Source of the DNA: Desulfovibrio aminophilus DSM 12254
Lineage (GTDB): Bacteria; Desulfobacterota; Desulfovibrionia; Desulfovibrionales; Desulfovibrionaceae
Assembly: GCF_000422565.1 (NCBI RefSeq)
Contig: NZ_KE383877.1
Span: forward strand, 69,237 to 133,236
DNA length: 64,000 nucleotides
Direction: 5' to 3'
Positions 19,457-27,980 of the stretch are shown here, one piece after another (position 1 is the first letter of the stretch; every line of letters starts with the position of its first letter). A model generated the notes under the pieces. The model was given only the letters and a program-made list of their open reading frames with translations, was not told where the DNA came from and ran no database searches. The translations under genes and the position numbers were made by a program.

Positions 19457-20329
19457 ATGTCACTGTTTTCCGGCGCCATCACCCTGCGTGCCGCCACGCC
19501 CATAACGGACTCCGAGTTCAAGGAGCTGCGCGACTTCATTTATCAGCGCAGCGGCATCTGGGTGGACGAGAAGCGCAAGTACCTTTTCGAAAACCGCTTC
19601 CACAAGCGGCTGGCCACCCTGGGCCTGAAGAGCTTCGACGAATACATCAAGCTCCTCAAGTACGATCCCCGCAGCCAGGAAGAGATGAAGTCGCTGTGGG
19701 AGATCATCACCACCAACGAGACGAGCTTCTTCCGCGACATCAAGCAGCTGGAGAGCTTCCAGAACGTGATTCTGGCCGAGGTTCTGGCCGAGCAGCGCAA
19801 GAAGGGCAAGTTCGACCTGAACATCTGGTCCGCGGGCTGCTCCTCCGGCGAGGAGCCGTACACCCTGGCCATGATCATCTCCGACGCCCTGGGCCTGGAG
19901 CTGCCCAAGTGGCGGGTGACGATCACGGCGGTGGACCTCTCCCCGGCCATGGTCGCCAAGGCCAAGGCGGCGGTTTACGGGGAATACTCCTTCAAGACCA
20001 CCACCGAGGCCCAGAAGAAGAAGTACTTCGTGCCCGCCGGGACGGACCTCAAGGTCAAGCCCGAGATCGCGCGCATGGTCAACTTCCAGCAGATGAACCT
20101 GAACGACGACGCGGCGGTGCGGCGGGTGCCCAAGTCCCAGATCGTGTTCTGCCGCAACGTCATCATCTATTTCGACGAGGCCATGCGCACCAAGGTGGCC
20201 CGGGCCTTCTACGACAATCTGCTTCCCGGCGGCTACCTCCTGCTCGGGCACTCCGAGACCCTGCACAAGATTTCCACGGCCTTCCGCCCCAAGTTCATCC
20301 CCGGGGCCATGGCCTACAGGAAGGAGTAG
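19457..20329 (+). CDS. cheR: chemotaxis protein methyltransferase CheR
   Basis: 290 residues. S-adenosylmethionine-dependent methylation of glutamates on chemoreceptors. N-terminal helical CheR_N (about 15-75), the conserved TTNETSFFRD (about 86-95), SAM motif WSAGCSSGEEPYTLAM (about 122-137), DLSPAMVAKAK, and FCRNVIIYFD near the C terminus. Full length. It probably forms an operon with the HDOD gene, which starts 4 bases after the cheR stop and whose ribosome site (AAGGAG) lies inside the cheR end. It is not inside a che cluster; a possible substrate is the MCP at 47359. Confidence 0.95.
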   Translation: MSLFSGAITLRAATPITDSEFKELRDFIYQRSGIWVDEKRKYLFENRFHKRLATLGLKSFDEYIKLLKYDPRSQEEMKSLWEIITTNETSFFRDIKQLESFQNVILAEVLAEQRKKGKFDLNIWSAGCSSGEEPYTLAMIISDALGLELPKWRVTITAVDLSPAMVAKAKAAVYGEYSFKTTTEAQKKKYFVPAGTDLKVKPEIARMVNFQQMNLNDDAAVRRVPKSQIVFCRNVIIYFDEAMRTKVARAFYDNLLPGGYLLLGHSETLHKISTAFRPKFIPGAMAYRKE

Positions 20330-20333
20330 CGCC

Positions 20334-21545
20334 GTGGGACTGAAACTGAACATCGACGCCATCCGGCCGGGCATGGTCCTGGCGGCGGACGTGCTCTCCC
20401 GGGACGGCAAGGTGCTCTTCGCCTCCGGGGCCGCCCTGGAGCCCTGGCACGTGCAGATCCTGAAGACTCTCGGCATCGCCGAGGTGGACGTCTCCGAGGA
20501 TCAGTCCGGCCTGCCCTCGCCCGCCGAGGTGCTGGAATACGTACGCGACTTCTTCCTCTACGTGAACCCGGACCACCCGGCCATGCAGGTGATCTTCGAG
20601 ATCGCGGCCGAGCGCGCGGGCGAACGCACCCGCCGGGGCTGGCGGCTGCCGGACCTGGCCACGCGCCGGGCCACGAACGTGGAGCACCTGGAGGACGTCT
20701 TCGGCCCGGGCCAGTTCACGCCCGAGACCATCGTCAAGCACGAGACCGAGCTGTCGAGCTTCCCGGACATCTACTTCCGGCTCAAGGATCTGCTGGAGTC
20801 GCCCTCGGCCTCGGCCAAGCGCATCGCGGACCTCATCGCCGGCGACGTGGGGCTCTCGGCCAAGCTGCTCCGGCTGGTGAACAGCCCGCTCTACGCCCCG
20901 GCCCAGCCCGTGGACACCATCACCCGGGCCGTGACCCTGGTGGGCACCAACGAGCTGGCCACCCTGGCCTTGGGCATCACGGCCATCAACTACTTCAAGG
21001 ACATCCCGCCGGAACTCATCGACATGCAGACGTTCTGGCGCCACAGCCTGACCTGCGCGGTGCTGGCCCTGCTCCTGGCCAAGCGCCGGGGCCTGCCGCC
21101 CGAGCGTTTCTTCACCGCCGGGCTGCTGCACGACGTGGGACGGCTCATCCTGTTCAAGAAGCTGCCCTACGCCTCCACCGAGGCCATGATCCACGCCCGG
21201 GAGAACGCCCTGCCCCTGATGGAGGCCGAGCGCATCCTCCTGGAGTTCGACCACACGGACGTGAGCCGGGTGCTCATGGCCGAATGGAAGTTCCCGGAGC
21301 AGTTCCGCGACAGCATCAACCACCACCACGATCCCATGGACTGCGCGCAGCCGGTGGACGCGGCCATCGTGCATCTGGCCGACATCATGGCCAACGCCGT
21401 GGGCATCGCGGACGGCGGCATGTACGCGGTGCCGGACCTGGACGCGGCGGCCTGGGAGCTGCTGGAGATGCGGCCCACCGAACTCCAGGCCCTGATGATC
21501 GAGTTCGACGCCCAGTTCGAAAAGACGCTCAAGGCGTTCCTCTAA
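20334..21545 (+). CDS. HDOD domain signalling protein
   Basis: 403 residues with a GTG start. The C-terminal half (about 150-350) is an HDOD domain: LSSFPDIYFRLKDLLESP, DVGLSAKLLRLVNSPLY, GLLHDVGRLILF and HHDP. HDOD proteins are non-canonical HD family members with roles in signalling and motility; catalysis is not assumed. The N-terminal 100 residues (MGLKLNIDAIRPGMVLAADV) resemble the domain found before HD-type output domains. Coupled to cheR; the two end at a strong terminator. Confidence 0.9.
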   Translation: MGLKLNIDAIRPGMVLAADVLSRDGKVLFASGAALEPWHVQILKTLGIAEVDVSEDQSGLPSPAEVLEYVRDFFLYVNPDHPAMQVIFEIAAERAGERTRRGWRLPDLATRRATNVEHLEDVFGPGQFTPETIVKHETELSSFPDIYFRLKDLLESPSASAKRIADLIAGDVGLSAKLLRLVNSPLYAPAQPVDTITRAVTLVGTNELATLALGITAINYFKDIPPELIDMQTFWRHSLTCAVLALLLAKRRGLPPERFFTAGLLHDVGRLILFKKLPYASTEAMIHARENALPLMEAERILLEFDHTDVSRVLMAEWKFPEQFRDSINHHHDPMDCAQPVDAAIVHLADIMANAVGIADGGMYAVPDLDAAAWELLEMRPTELQALMIEFDAQFEKTLKAFL

Positions 21546-21606
21546 CCCCCTTCGGGGGTTTCCGGAAAACCGAAAGGCGGGGGAGCGCATCCCCCGCCTT
21601 TTTTCA
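21543..21606 (+). terminator. dispersed repeat acting as terminator
   Basis: CCCCCTTCGGGGG, a TTTCCGGAAAA box, then GGCGGGGGA / TCCCCCGCC stem with TTTTTTC. Almost identical to 22228-22290. Confidence 0.88.
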
Positions 21607-21756
21607 TTCAATCCCGGCTCAGCGCCGCAAATGCGTTTTTCCTGGACGGTTCCGGCCAGGCACGATAACGGGTTCATATTGATGGGAATAGGCTCCAATG
21701 GCATCTGCCGGGCGCAAGGCCCCGCTCCCGCTCAACCGCAACTCCGAGAGGAACAC

Positions 21757-22227
21757 ATGCGCACCACCATTTCCGTCGCCCTCTGCCTCCTCGCTTTCCT
21801 GCTCGTCTCCGGCTGCGCCACCACCAACGACGTGGTCCGGGTCAAGCAGGAAGGATCGGAAGGCACGGTCGAAGTCTACGACGTGACCTTCGAGCAGGCC
21901 TGGGAGATATCCAAGACCGTGTTCCGCTGGGAAGGCGCGGACGCCATCGAGGAGCACAAGGACCAGCGCTACATGCTCACCAGCAGCGGCATGAACATGG
22001 TTTCCTGGGGCGCGGTCATGGGCGCCTGGATCGAACCCGTGGACGCCGGGAACACGCGCGTGACCGTGGTCACCAAGCGCCGGGTCACGATCAACATCGC
22101 TACCACGCTCACCGAAGGAACCTACCAGAAGCGCTTCGCCCAGGCCGTCGCGATCATCAAGTCGGGCCAGCCCCTGCCCCTCGTCCCGCCCAAGCTGGAC
22201 AAGCAGGACAAACAGGACAAGCAATAG
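21757..22227 (+). CDS. putative lipoprotein
   Basis: 156 residues with a lipoprotein signal peptide: MRTTISVALCLLAFLLVSGCA, with Cys at about position 20 in a LVSGC lipobox. The mature domain has alternating strands around VYDVTFEQAWEISKTVFRW and VTKRRVTINIATTLTEGTYQKRF, the pattern of small secreted proteins that cope with bulky or envelope ligands; I do not recognise a named family with certainty. The C-terminal tail is a short KLDKQDKQDKQ repeat. Start at 21757 has GAGAGGAA upstream. Flanked on both sides by near-identical repeat terminators. Confidence 0.82.
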   Translation: MRTTISVALCLLAFLLVSGCATTNDVVRVKQEGSEGTVEVYDVTFEQAWEISKTVFRWEGADAIEEHKDQRYMLTSSGMNMVSWGAVMGAWIEPVDAGNTRVTVVTKRRVTINIATTLTEGTYQKRFAQAVAIIKSGQPLPLVPPKLDKQDKQDKQ

Positions 22228-22290
22228 CCCCCTTCGGGGGTTTCCGGAAAACGGAAAGGCGGGGGAGCGCATCCCCCGCCTTTTTTCATC
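22228..22290 (+). terminator. dispersed repeat acting as terminator (second copy)
   Basis: CCCCCTTCGGGGG, TTTCCGGAAAA, then GGCGGGGGA / TCCCCCGCC with TTTTTTC. Differs from 21543-21606 at only a few bases. Confidence 0.88.
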
Positions 22291-22331
22291 GCCCGCTCTT
22301 CGGGCTGCGGCTATCGGATTTCCGAACATGT

Positions 22332-22340
22332 TGTTATAAT
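22332..22340 (+). promoter_or_regulatory. extended -10 promoter element for the DJ-1/PfpI gene
   Basis: TGTTATAAT is a full extended -10 (TGnTATAAT) about 90 bases before the start. No clear -35 box, as is usual for extended -10 promoters. Confidence 0.5.
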
Positions 22341-22428
22341 TTACTGTTCCCCGTTGACCCGGCGCCAAACATTACATAATGGAAAGGTTCCTTTTCAACC
22401 TATTCAACCCATTTCACCGGAGGAGCCC

Positions 22429-23019
22429 ATGCGTCTGCGCTTCCTGCTCACGACCCTCGTCTTCTGCCTCCTGCTCTCCGCCTCCGCCGCCCTGGCCCAG
22501 ACCGGGAAGAAAGTCCTCATGGTCGTCGCCTACCGCGACTTCCACGACACCGAGTACAAGGAAACCCGCGCGGCCCTGGAAGGGGCCGGAACCGCCATCA
22601 CCGTGACCTCCACCAAGGTGGGCAGGGCCAAGGGCCAGAAAGGCGCGTACGCCCCCGTGGATGTCGCCCTGGACGAGGCCAGACCCGACGGGTTCGACGC
22701 CGTGGTCTTCATCGGCGGCAAGGGCTGCTTCGAGCTCTGGAAGAACGCCGACGCGGCCGCCCTGGCCAAGAGCGCGGCGGCCCAGGGCAAGATCGTGGGA
22801 GCCATCTGCGCCGCGCCGGTGATCCTGGCCCGCGCGGGCGTGCTCCAGGGCAAGAAGGGCACCGTGGCCGGGGGAGCCCCGGGCGGCGTGGGCGAACTCA
22901 AGGACGGGGGCTGCATCTACGTCGACCAGGGCGTGGTCAGCGACGGCGGCGTCATCACCGCCAACGGCCCGGACAGCGCCGCCGAATTCGGCGCGGCCAT
23001 CGTCGAAGCCCTCAAGTAA
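22429..23019 (+). CDS. exported DJ-1/PfpI family protein
   Basis: 196 residues. A signal peptide (MRLRFLLTTLVFCLLLSASAALA) precedes a DJ-1/PfpI domain: KKVLMVVAYRDFHDTEY at its start, DAVVFIGGKG, and the nucleophile elbow GAICAAPVILARAG with the conserved Cys (about 128). Cytoplasmic relatives include stress chaperones, glyoxalases and peptidases; an exported form is less usual, so the reaction is not assigned. GGAGGAG ribosome site 6 bases before the ATG. The stop lies at the edge of the following repeat. Confidence 0.88.
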   Translation: MRLRFLLTTLVFCLLLSASAALAQTGKKVLMVVAYRDFHDTEYKETRAALEGAGTAITVTSTKVGRAKGQKGAYAPVDVALDEARPDGFDAVVFIGGKGCFELWKNADAAALAKSAAAQGKIVGAICAAPVILARAGVLQGKKGTVAGGAPGGVGELKDGGCIYVDQGVVSDGGVITANGPDSAAEFGAAIVEALK

Positions 23020-23231
23020 CCCCCTTCGGTGGGGTTCCGGAAAACCAACAAGCTCCCCGCCTTCGGCGGTCTACGGAAAGGCGGCGGAGGCTCCCGTCTC
23101 TCACGCCTTTCTGGAACGGGCCGAAGGCCCCCGGCTTCGCCGGTATCCAGAAAAGCGGAAGCCCCTCTCTCCGGGGTTTCTGAAACGGGCCGAAGGCCCT
23201 TGGCCTTTCTATGTGCCCCCGAAGGGGGGCT
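23019..23231. repeat. 213-bp cluster of dispersed palindromic repeats
   Basis: At least five hairpins in succession (CCGCCTTCGGCGG, GGGCCGAAGGCCC twice, CCGGCTTCGCCGG, CCCCCGAAGGGGG), joined by CTTTCTGGAAC / CTTTCTGAAAC / CTTTCTATG boxes. Lies between two convergent genes; no coding frame. Confidence 0.82.
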
Positions 23232-24261
23232 AGAACGAGTAGGTGAGGGAGAGCTGGAGGGAGGTCTGGCGGGACCAGACGTGCACGTCGTCGCTCCACT
23301 GCATGTCGATGCCCACCCAGCCGTCATGGAGCTTGTGGGTGCCGGTGGTCTCGATGCCGAGATACTCGCCCTCCAGGCCCAGGTCCAGGTTCTCGGTCAG
23401 CCCGAGGACTAGGCCCAGGACGGCGTGGACGGCGTAGCCGTCGGTCTCCTCGCGGGTGATGCGGTCCGGCCGCAGGAGATGGTCGTCGCGGTTGTCGCCC
23501 TGGACGTAGGCCACGTCCGCCCGGCCGGTGGTCTTGAAGTGGTGCAGCCCCAGGACCGGGCCCCAGTCGTAGCCCAGGGCCAGGCCGAGGAAATACTGCC
23601 GCCAGGTCTGGCGAAAGGTCAGCACATGGCCGGGCAGGGGCGTCACGAGGCCGAAATCGTAGTACCACTGGACGTCGTCGTGGGCCAGGAAGGACAGCTC
23701 CTGAAAACGGAAGCCCACGAAGGGCCGCACGTCCCATTCCGGGCCCAGGCCCAGGAGGTCGGCGGTCTGCGCGTCCAGGTCCGCGCTGACCTGGAAACTG
23801 GGCCGCAGGGTGCACTCGGACTTGCTGAAGGTGGTCAGCCGCCCGGGATCGGTCACGTCCTCCCAGTCCGAGTCCCGCATGTGCCCGCCCTCCTGGTGCA
23901 GGGAGCTGGAGAGGTACTCCAGGCCCAGGGAGAAGCGGTCCAGCCTGCGGCGCGCCGCGAACCCGGCCCAGACCGAGTCCATCTCGAACTCCAGGCGGCT
24001 CAGGGGGCCGTAGGTGGGGGGCGTGGGTTCGCCGAACTCGTAGGCCGTGAAGCTGTCCATGAAGACCTTGGTCTTCAGCTCGAAGCTCCAGTCCGGGGGC
24101 GCGGAAACGGCCGGGCCGGGCTCGGCCCGCAGGGGCGCGGCCGCGACGAGGAGAAGGCACGCCAGGAGAAGGACGCCGGACGCCCGGCGTGAAAAAAGGC
24201 CCCCCAGGCCCCGGCGTCGCCGGGGCACGCGGACGGCGGCGTTCCGGGCCCTATCCCGCAT
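23230..24261 (-). CDS. omptin-like outer-membrane protease
   Basis: 343 residues. Signal peptide after a basic N-region (hydrophobic core about 29-42). The mature protein resembles omptins (OmpT, Pla), ten-stranded barrel proteases facing the cell exterior. It has GGHMRDSDWEDVTDPG with the Asp pair at 130 and 132, and a later NRDDH with Asp259/260 and His261 in the place of the omptin Asp-His dyad. It ends in Tyr-Ser-Phe, typical of barrel insertion signals. Start overlaps the end of the TPR gene by 11 bases, so the two are probably co-translated. Substrates unknown; catalysis is inferred from the four residues. Confidence 0.75.
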   Translation of the reverse strand: MRDRARNAAVRVPRRRRGLGGLFSRRASGVLLLACLLLVAAAPLRAEPGPAVSAPPDWSFELKTKVFMDSFTAYEFGEPTPPTYGPLSRLEFEMDSVWAGFAARRRLDRFSLGLEYLSSSLHQEGGHMRDSDWEDVTDPGRLTTFSKSECTLRPSFQVSADLDAQTADLLGLGPEWDVRPFVGFRFQELSFLAHDDVQWYYDFGLVTPLPGHVLTFRQTWRQYFLGLALGYDWGPVLGLHHFKTTGRADVAYVQGDNRDDHLLRPDRITREETDGYAVHAVLGLVLGLTENLDLGLEGEYLGIETTGTHKLHDGWVGIDMQWSDDVHVWSRQTSLQLSLTYSF

Positions 24262-24991
24262 CGGTCGCGTTCTTCTCGACGTATTCCAGGAACCTGCGGG
24301 CCTCCTGGAAGTCGGGATTGAGGCTCAGGGCGATGTTGAGGTGCTGCATGCAGCGCTCGAACTCGCCTTTTTCGTGCAGGGCGCGGGCCATGTTGAAGTG
24401 TACGTGCTCGTCGGTGGGGTTGATCTCCAGGGCGCGGGTGTAATAGGCCACGGAGTCGTCATAGCGCTGGTTCTTGCGCAGGCTGATGCCGAAGGAGTTG
24501 AAGCGTTCGCGGTGCTCCTGGCCGAAGGCCTCGTCCTGGCCCAGCAGGGTGTGCAGCACCTTGCGCAGCCGTTCGAAATCCTTCTTCTCGGAATAGACCT
24601 CGCCCAGGCCGTAGTTGGCCCGCACGTTCACGTCGTCGATCATGAGGGCCTTGAGGAACTGCTTCTCGGCCTCGTCGAGGCGGCCGCCGGCGAGCATCTC
24701 CTCGCCCTGGATCACCTTGCGGGCCAGGGAGTCCAGCGCGGGCACGGTGAAGGTGCGGTAGAAGGTGGGTTCGGGCGTGTAGTTGGTCAGAAAGTCCAGC
24801 TCCGAGACCTCCTTCTTGATGCCCGAAGGCACGTTGCCCGCGTTCAGCGGCTGGACCTCGTAGCGGTCCACGTCCAGCTTGCGGACGTACCAGTAGGTGA
24901 GCTGCTCGCGCCTGGAGGTGGTGGCGCCCAGGCCGATCTCGTCGGCCTTGCGCATGGAGTATACGCCCAGAATTTCAGGATAGTCCGCCAT
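24251..24991 (-). CDS. TPR repeat protein
   Basis: 246 residues, cytoplasmic by sequence (no signal peptide). N-terminal region MADYPEILGVYSMRKADEIGLGATTSR is followed by at least three tetratricopeptide repeats (about 95-230), clearest in ALMIDDVNVRANYGLGEVY and YYTRALEINPTDEHVHFNMA. Such proteins scaffold protein complexes. Start at 24991 preferred over 25006 for its GGAGAGGG site. It overlaps the omptin-like gene; a common function is possible but unproven. Confidence 0.82.
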   Translation of the reverse strand: MADYPEILGVYSMRKADEIGLGATTSRREQLTYWYVRKLDVDRYEVQPLNAGNVPSGIKKEVSELDFLTNYTPEPTFYRTFTVPALDSLARKVIQGEEMLAGGRLDEAEKQFLKALMIDDVNVRANYGLGEVYSEKKDFERLRKVLHTLLGQDEAFGQEHRERFNSFGISLRKNQRYDDSVAYYTRALEINPTDEHVHFNMARALHEKGEFERCMQHLNIALSLNPDFQEARRFLEYVEKNATDAG

Positions 24992-25049
24992 CGTCCCTCT
25001 CCGCATCCTCCCCCGTACCGCCTTTCACTCAATACGAGCCGCCCGCGCC

Positions 25050-25090
25050 TGTCAACCCCCTTCGGGGGTTTGCGGAACGGCCGGAAGGGG
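25050..25090. repeat. single copy of the dispersed repeat
   Basis: CCCCCTTCGGGGG with the GTTTGCGGAAC box, between the TPR gene and the sigma-54 promoter region. Confidence 0.7.
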
Positions 25091-25205
25091 CGGCTGGGGT
25101 CCGCTTGTACGGTTTTTGCGCACCTGGGGCCGAGGTGCGCAGCCGGTTTGCGCACACCGGACGCGCCCCGGCGGCCAAGCGGTTGAAATTTTTGGCCCGA
25201 CGTTT

Positions 25206-25221
25206 TGGCACAGGCATTGCT
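25206..25221 (+). promoter_or_regulatory. sigma-54 (RpoN) promoter
   Basis: TGGCACAGGCATTGCT: GG and GC dinucleotides exactly 10 bases apart, matching TGGCAC-N5-TTGCW at every conserved position. It is 73 bases upstream of a small exported protein gene. Transcription would need an enhancer-binding activator. Confidence 0.85.
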
Positions 25222-25293
25222 ACCATTGATCGGCCCGTCAGGAGCTTCCGCGCCGCGGCGGAACGTCCCCACGGCGGGCCCGGAGGCTGTGAC

Positions 25294-25617
25294 GTGAACG
25301 TCTTTCTCAAGTTTTCCGGCCTGTTCCTGGCCATCTGGCTCCTGGCCCTGCCCGTGCGGGCGGCCGGGGCCGGAGTGGAGCTGCCCGTGCTGGGCGGCAC
25401 CGCCGACCGGGGCCCCGGGGAGGTGGCCCAGGGCGAAAGCTTCGTGCTCACGGTCACGGACCCTGACCGGCTTTCGATCAAGGGCCTGAGCGACGCCCAG
25501 GCCGGGGACCGCGTGGAGGTCCGCCGCCTGGGACCGGACACCTGGACCCTGCGCAACCTCTCGCGCAAGAGCGCGCTCGTGCTCACCGGCAACACCGATC
25601 TGGTGGAGGGCAGGTAG
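25294..25617 (+). CDS. small exported protein of unknown function, sigma-54 controlled
   Basis: 107 residues with a GTG start and GGAGG 7 bases upstream. Signal peptide MNVFLKFSGLFLAIWLLALPVRAAG; the mature 80 residues are beta-rich (FVLTVTDPDRLSIKGL, DRVEVRRLGPDTWTL) without cysteines. I do not recognise a family. It is followed 49 bases later by the LpxR-like gene and may be transcribed with it, so the pair could be an RpoN-controlled envelope unit. Confidence 0.72.
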   Translation: MNVFLKFSGLFLAIWLLALPVRAAGAGVELPVLGGTADRGPGEVAQGESFVLTVTDPDRLSIKGLSDAQAGDRVEVRRLGPDTWTLRNLSRKSALVLTGNTDLVEGR

Positions 25618-25666
25618 GACTTGACTTCCCGGGGCGTTCCGGCGTAGCCCTCGGCCGGAAACCGCC

Positions 25667-26749
25667 ATGAAGACGACCCTCGCCGCCCTGCTCCTGCTCT
25701 GCCTCCTGCTCCCCTCCCCGGCCCGCGCCGGGGACGACGGCCCGCGCCTGGCCCGCTCCTCCCGCGACAGCGAAACCCTCCTCCTGTTCGTGGAGAACGA
25801 CAAATTTCTTGGTGGCACCGACGAGGAGTACACCAACGGCGTCATGCTCACCTGGGTCTCCCCGGACCTGACCCCCGGCCGATCGACCCCCGACCAGGCC
25901 CGCTGGGTCCGCGCCCTGCTGGACGAACTCGACCCCTGGCTGGAGAACTTCCCCGAACTCTACGACCCCTCGCGCCAGCGTTCCGTGTCCGTGTCCCTGG
26001 GCCAGAACCTCTACACGCCGCGCGACGTCTATTCCGAGACCCCGCCCGACAACCAGCGGCCCTACGCGGCCTGGCTCTTCACCACCCTGGCCCTGCACTC
26101 CAAGAGCGAGACCGAGCTGAACACCCTGGCCCTGACCCTGGGCGTGGTCGGCCCCTCGGCCCTGGGCGAGGAGGTCCAGAACAACTTCCACAACGCCATC
26201 GGCTCCCGCCGCTCCGAGGGCTGGAGCCACCAGCTCCACGACGAGCCCGGGCTCATGCTCACCTGGCAGCGCAACTGGCGGCTCATCGTGGCCGACCTGC
26301 CCACCGGCCTGGGCTTCGACGTCCTGCCCCACGCGGGCGTCACCATGGGCAACGTGGCCACCTACGCCAACCTCGGCGGCGAGGTCCGCTTCGGCTACAA
26401 CCTGCCCGCCGACTTCGGCACCGCCCTCATCGGCCCAGGCGGAGGCGTCAGCGCGCCCGTGGCCCTGAACTCCGAACGCCTGCAAAGCTCCCGCTGGTGG
26501 GGCTTCCACGTCTTCGCCGGAACCGACGGCCGAGCCGTGGCCCGCGACATCTTCCTCGACGGCAACACCTGGGAAAACAGCCCCCACGTGAGCAAAGAGC
26601 CCTTCGTGGCCGACTTCCTCGCCGGGGCGGCCCTGACCCTCGGCGACGTCAAGATCACCTACACCCAGGCTTGGCGCACCCAGGAATACGAAGGCCAGCC
26701 CGGCGGCTGCCACAACTTCGGCTCCCTCTCCATCGCCTACACCTTCTAG
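25667..26749 (+). CDS. lpxR: LpxR-like lipid A 3'-O-deacylase (DUF2219)
   Basis: 360 residues with a signal peptide (MKTTLAALLLLCLLLPSPARA). LpxR is an outer-membrane barrel that removes the 3' acyloxyacyl chain of lipid A. The family hallmarks are visible: FVENDKFLGGTDEEYTNG near residues 43-60 (the Asn-Asp and Thr of the active site) and SHQLHDEPGLML near 188-199 (the His...Glu region). The protein ends ...LSIAYTF, a barrel insertion signal. Length fits the family. With the omptin-like gene nearby, this region acts on the outer membrane surface. Confidence 0.87.
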   Translation: MKTTLAALLLLCLLLPSPARAGDDGPRLARSSRDSETLLLFVENDKFLGGTDEEYTNGVMLTWVSPDLTPGRSTPDQARWVRALLDELDPWLENFPELYDPSRQRSVSVSLGQNLYTPRDVYSETPPDNQRPYAAWLFTTLALHSKSETELNTLALTLGVVGPSALGEEVQNNFHNAIGSRRSEGWSHQLHDEPGLMLTWQRNWRLIVADLPTGLGFDVLPHAGVTMGNVATYANLGGEVRFGYNLPADFGTALIGPGGGVSAPVALNSERLQSSRWWGFHVFAGTDGRAVARDIFLDGNTWENSPHVSKEPFVADFLAGAALTLGDVKITYTQAWRTQEYEGQPGGCHNFGSLSIAYTF

Positions 26750-26776
26750 CCCCTCCCCCCCGCCCGTCCGACTTCG

Positions 26777-26835
26777 CCCGGCTTCGCCGGATTACAGAAA
26801 ACAAAAGAAAGGACGAGCGTTCCGGTCTTTCCGAA
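26777..26835. repeat. dispersed repeat with terminator-like hairpin
   Basis: CCGGCTTCGCCGG, an ATTACAGAAAA box, and GAAAGGACGAGC...GGTCTTTC pairing. Follows lpxR. Confidence 0.65.
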
Positions 26836-26872
26836 CCTTTTCACGGCCCAGGAAACAGGGCATGAAGCATCC

Positions 26873-27913
26873 ATGACCAAAGCCGAGTTCAATTCCACCC
26901 GCTCCCACATCCACCACGGCGTGAAGACCGGCCTGGCCGCCGTGCTGGCCTACATCGCCGCCGAATGGCTGCGTCTGCCCTTCGGCTACTGGGCCGCGAT
27001 CTCGGCGGTCATCGTCATGCAGGTCTCCGTGGCCGACTCCATCCGCATGTGCTGGTACCGGTTCTCCGGCACGGCCGTGGGCGCGGTCATCGCGGCCGTC
27101 GCGATCCTGGCCTTCCCGGACGACACGCCCATGACCATCCTGGCGCTGTTCCTGTCCGTGGCCTTCTGCGCCTACATGACGCGCTACAACGCCCGCTACC
27201 GCATGGCCGCCATCACCACGGTCATCGTCTTCCTGGCCAGCCTGGGCCAGCCCGAGCGGCTCGTCTTCGGCATGGAGCGGGTGCTGGAGATCGCCCTGGG
27301 CGTGTCCTGCGCCTTCATCGTCAGCGTGGCCCTCTGGCCCCAGCGCGCGGGCGACGTCCTGCGGGCGCGGCTGCGGCGGCAGTTCACCGCCCTGGCGGAC
27401 CTCTACGGCGACGTGCTCGACGCCTTCCTCAACCGCCAGAACATGCTCGCCCTCGACCCGCTGGAACGGCTGGAGCGGGACGTGGCCGCCGACCGGAGCC
27501 TGCTCAAGAGCGTCCTGCGCCACGAACGGCTCCTCTACCGCGACGACACCGCGACCCTCGGCCTCCAGCTCGACACCCTGGAGACCTGCCTGCCCCACCT
27601 GCGGGCCATGCTCCACTCCCTCAACGACGCCCAGGACCAGGGCTACGACATCCTCATGGAGGCCGAGCTGCGGGCCCTGTCCGCGGCCACCCGCGACGTC
27701 CTGACCGCCCTTGGCCGGGGCGGGACGCCGGACGTCATCCCCCTGGCCGAGGCCCTGGACGCGGCCCACACCCGCCTCAACGACCTGCGCGGCCAGGGCG
27801 TGACCAGGCGCTTCTCCCTCCAGATGCTCATGAAGTTCTTCTCCTTCTATCATTCCCAGCGCTTCATGGCCCGCGTCCTCCTGCGCCACGCCCCCGGCCC
27901 CGCCGATTCATGA
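26873..27913 (+). CDS. FUSC / aromatic acid exporter family membrane protein
   Basis: 346 residues. The N-terminal third contains about five or six membrane helices starting GVKTGLAAVLAYIAAEWLRLPFGYWAAISAV, the signature of the FUSC/ArAE (fusaric acid resistance, AaeB-like) half-module, ending with the VALWPQRAGDVLRARL segment. The remaining 190 residues are a helical cytoplasmic domain (about 165-346). Relatives export aromatic acids and similar compounds by the proton gradient. This is a single-module member, shorter than AaeB; substrate unknown. No partner periplasmic protein is adjacent. Confidence 0.82.
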   Translation: MTKAEFNSTRSHIHHGVKTGLAAVLAYIAAEWLRLPFGYWAAISAVIVMQVSVADSIRMCWYRFSGTAVGAVIAAVAILAFPDDTPMTILALFLSVAFCAYMTRYNARYRMAAITTVIVFLASLGQPERLVFGMERVLEIALGVSCAFIVSVALWPQRAGDVLRARLRRQFTALADLYGDVLDAFLNRQNMLALDPLERLERDVAADRSLLKSVLRHERLLYRDDTATLGLQLDTLETCLPHLRAMLHSLNDAQDQGYDILMEAELRALSAATRDVLTALGRGGTPDVIPLAEALDAAHTRLNDLRGQGVTRRFSLQMLMKFFSFYHSQRFMARVLLRHAPGPADS

Positions 27914-27919
27914 CCTGAC

Positions 27920-27980
27920 CCCGCCTTTCCGGAAACCGCCGAAGGCGGCCCGCCTTTCTGAAAGCCGCCGAAGGCGGTTG
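27920..27980. repeat. two copies of the dispersed repeat
   Basis: CTTTCCGGAAACCGCCGAAGGCGG and CTTTCTGAAAGCCGCCGAAGGCGG in direct tandem, showing the conserved box and the hairpin. Confidence 0.75.
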
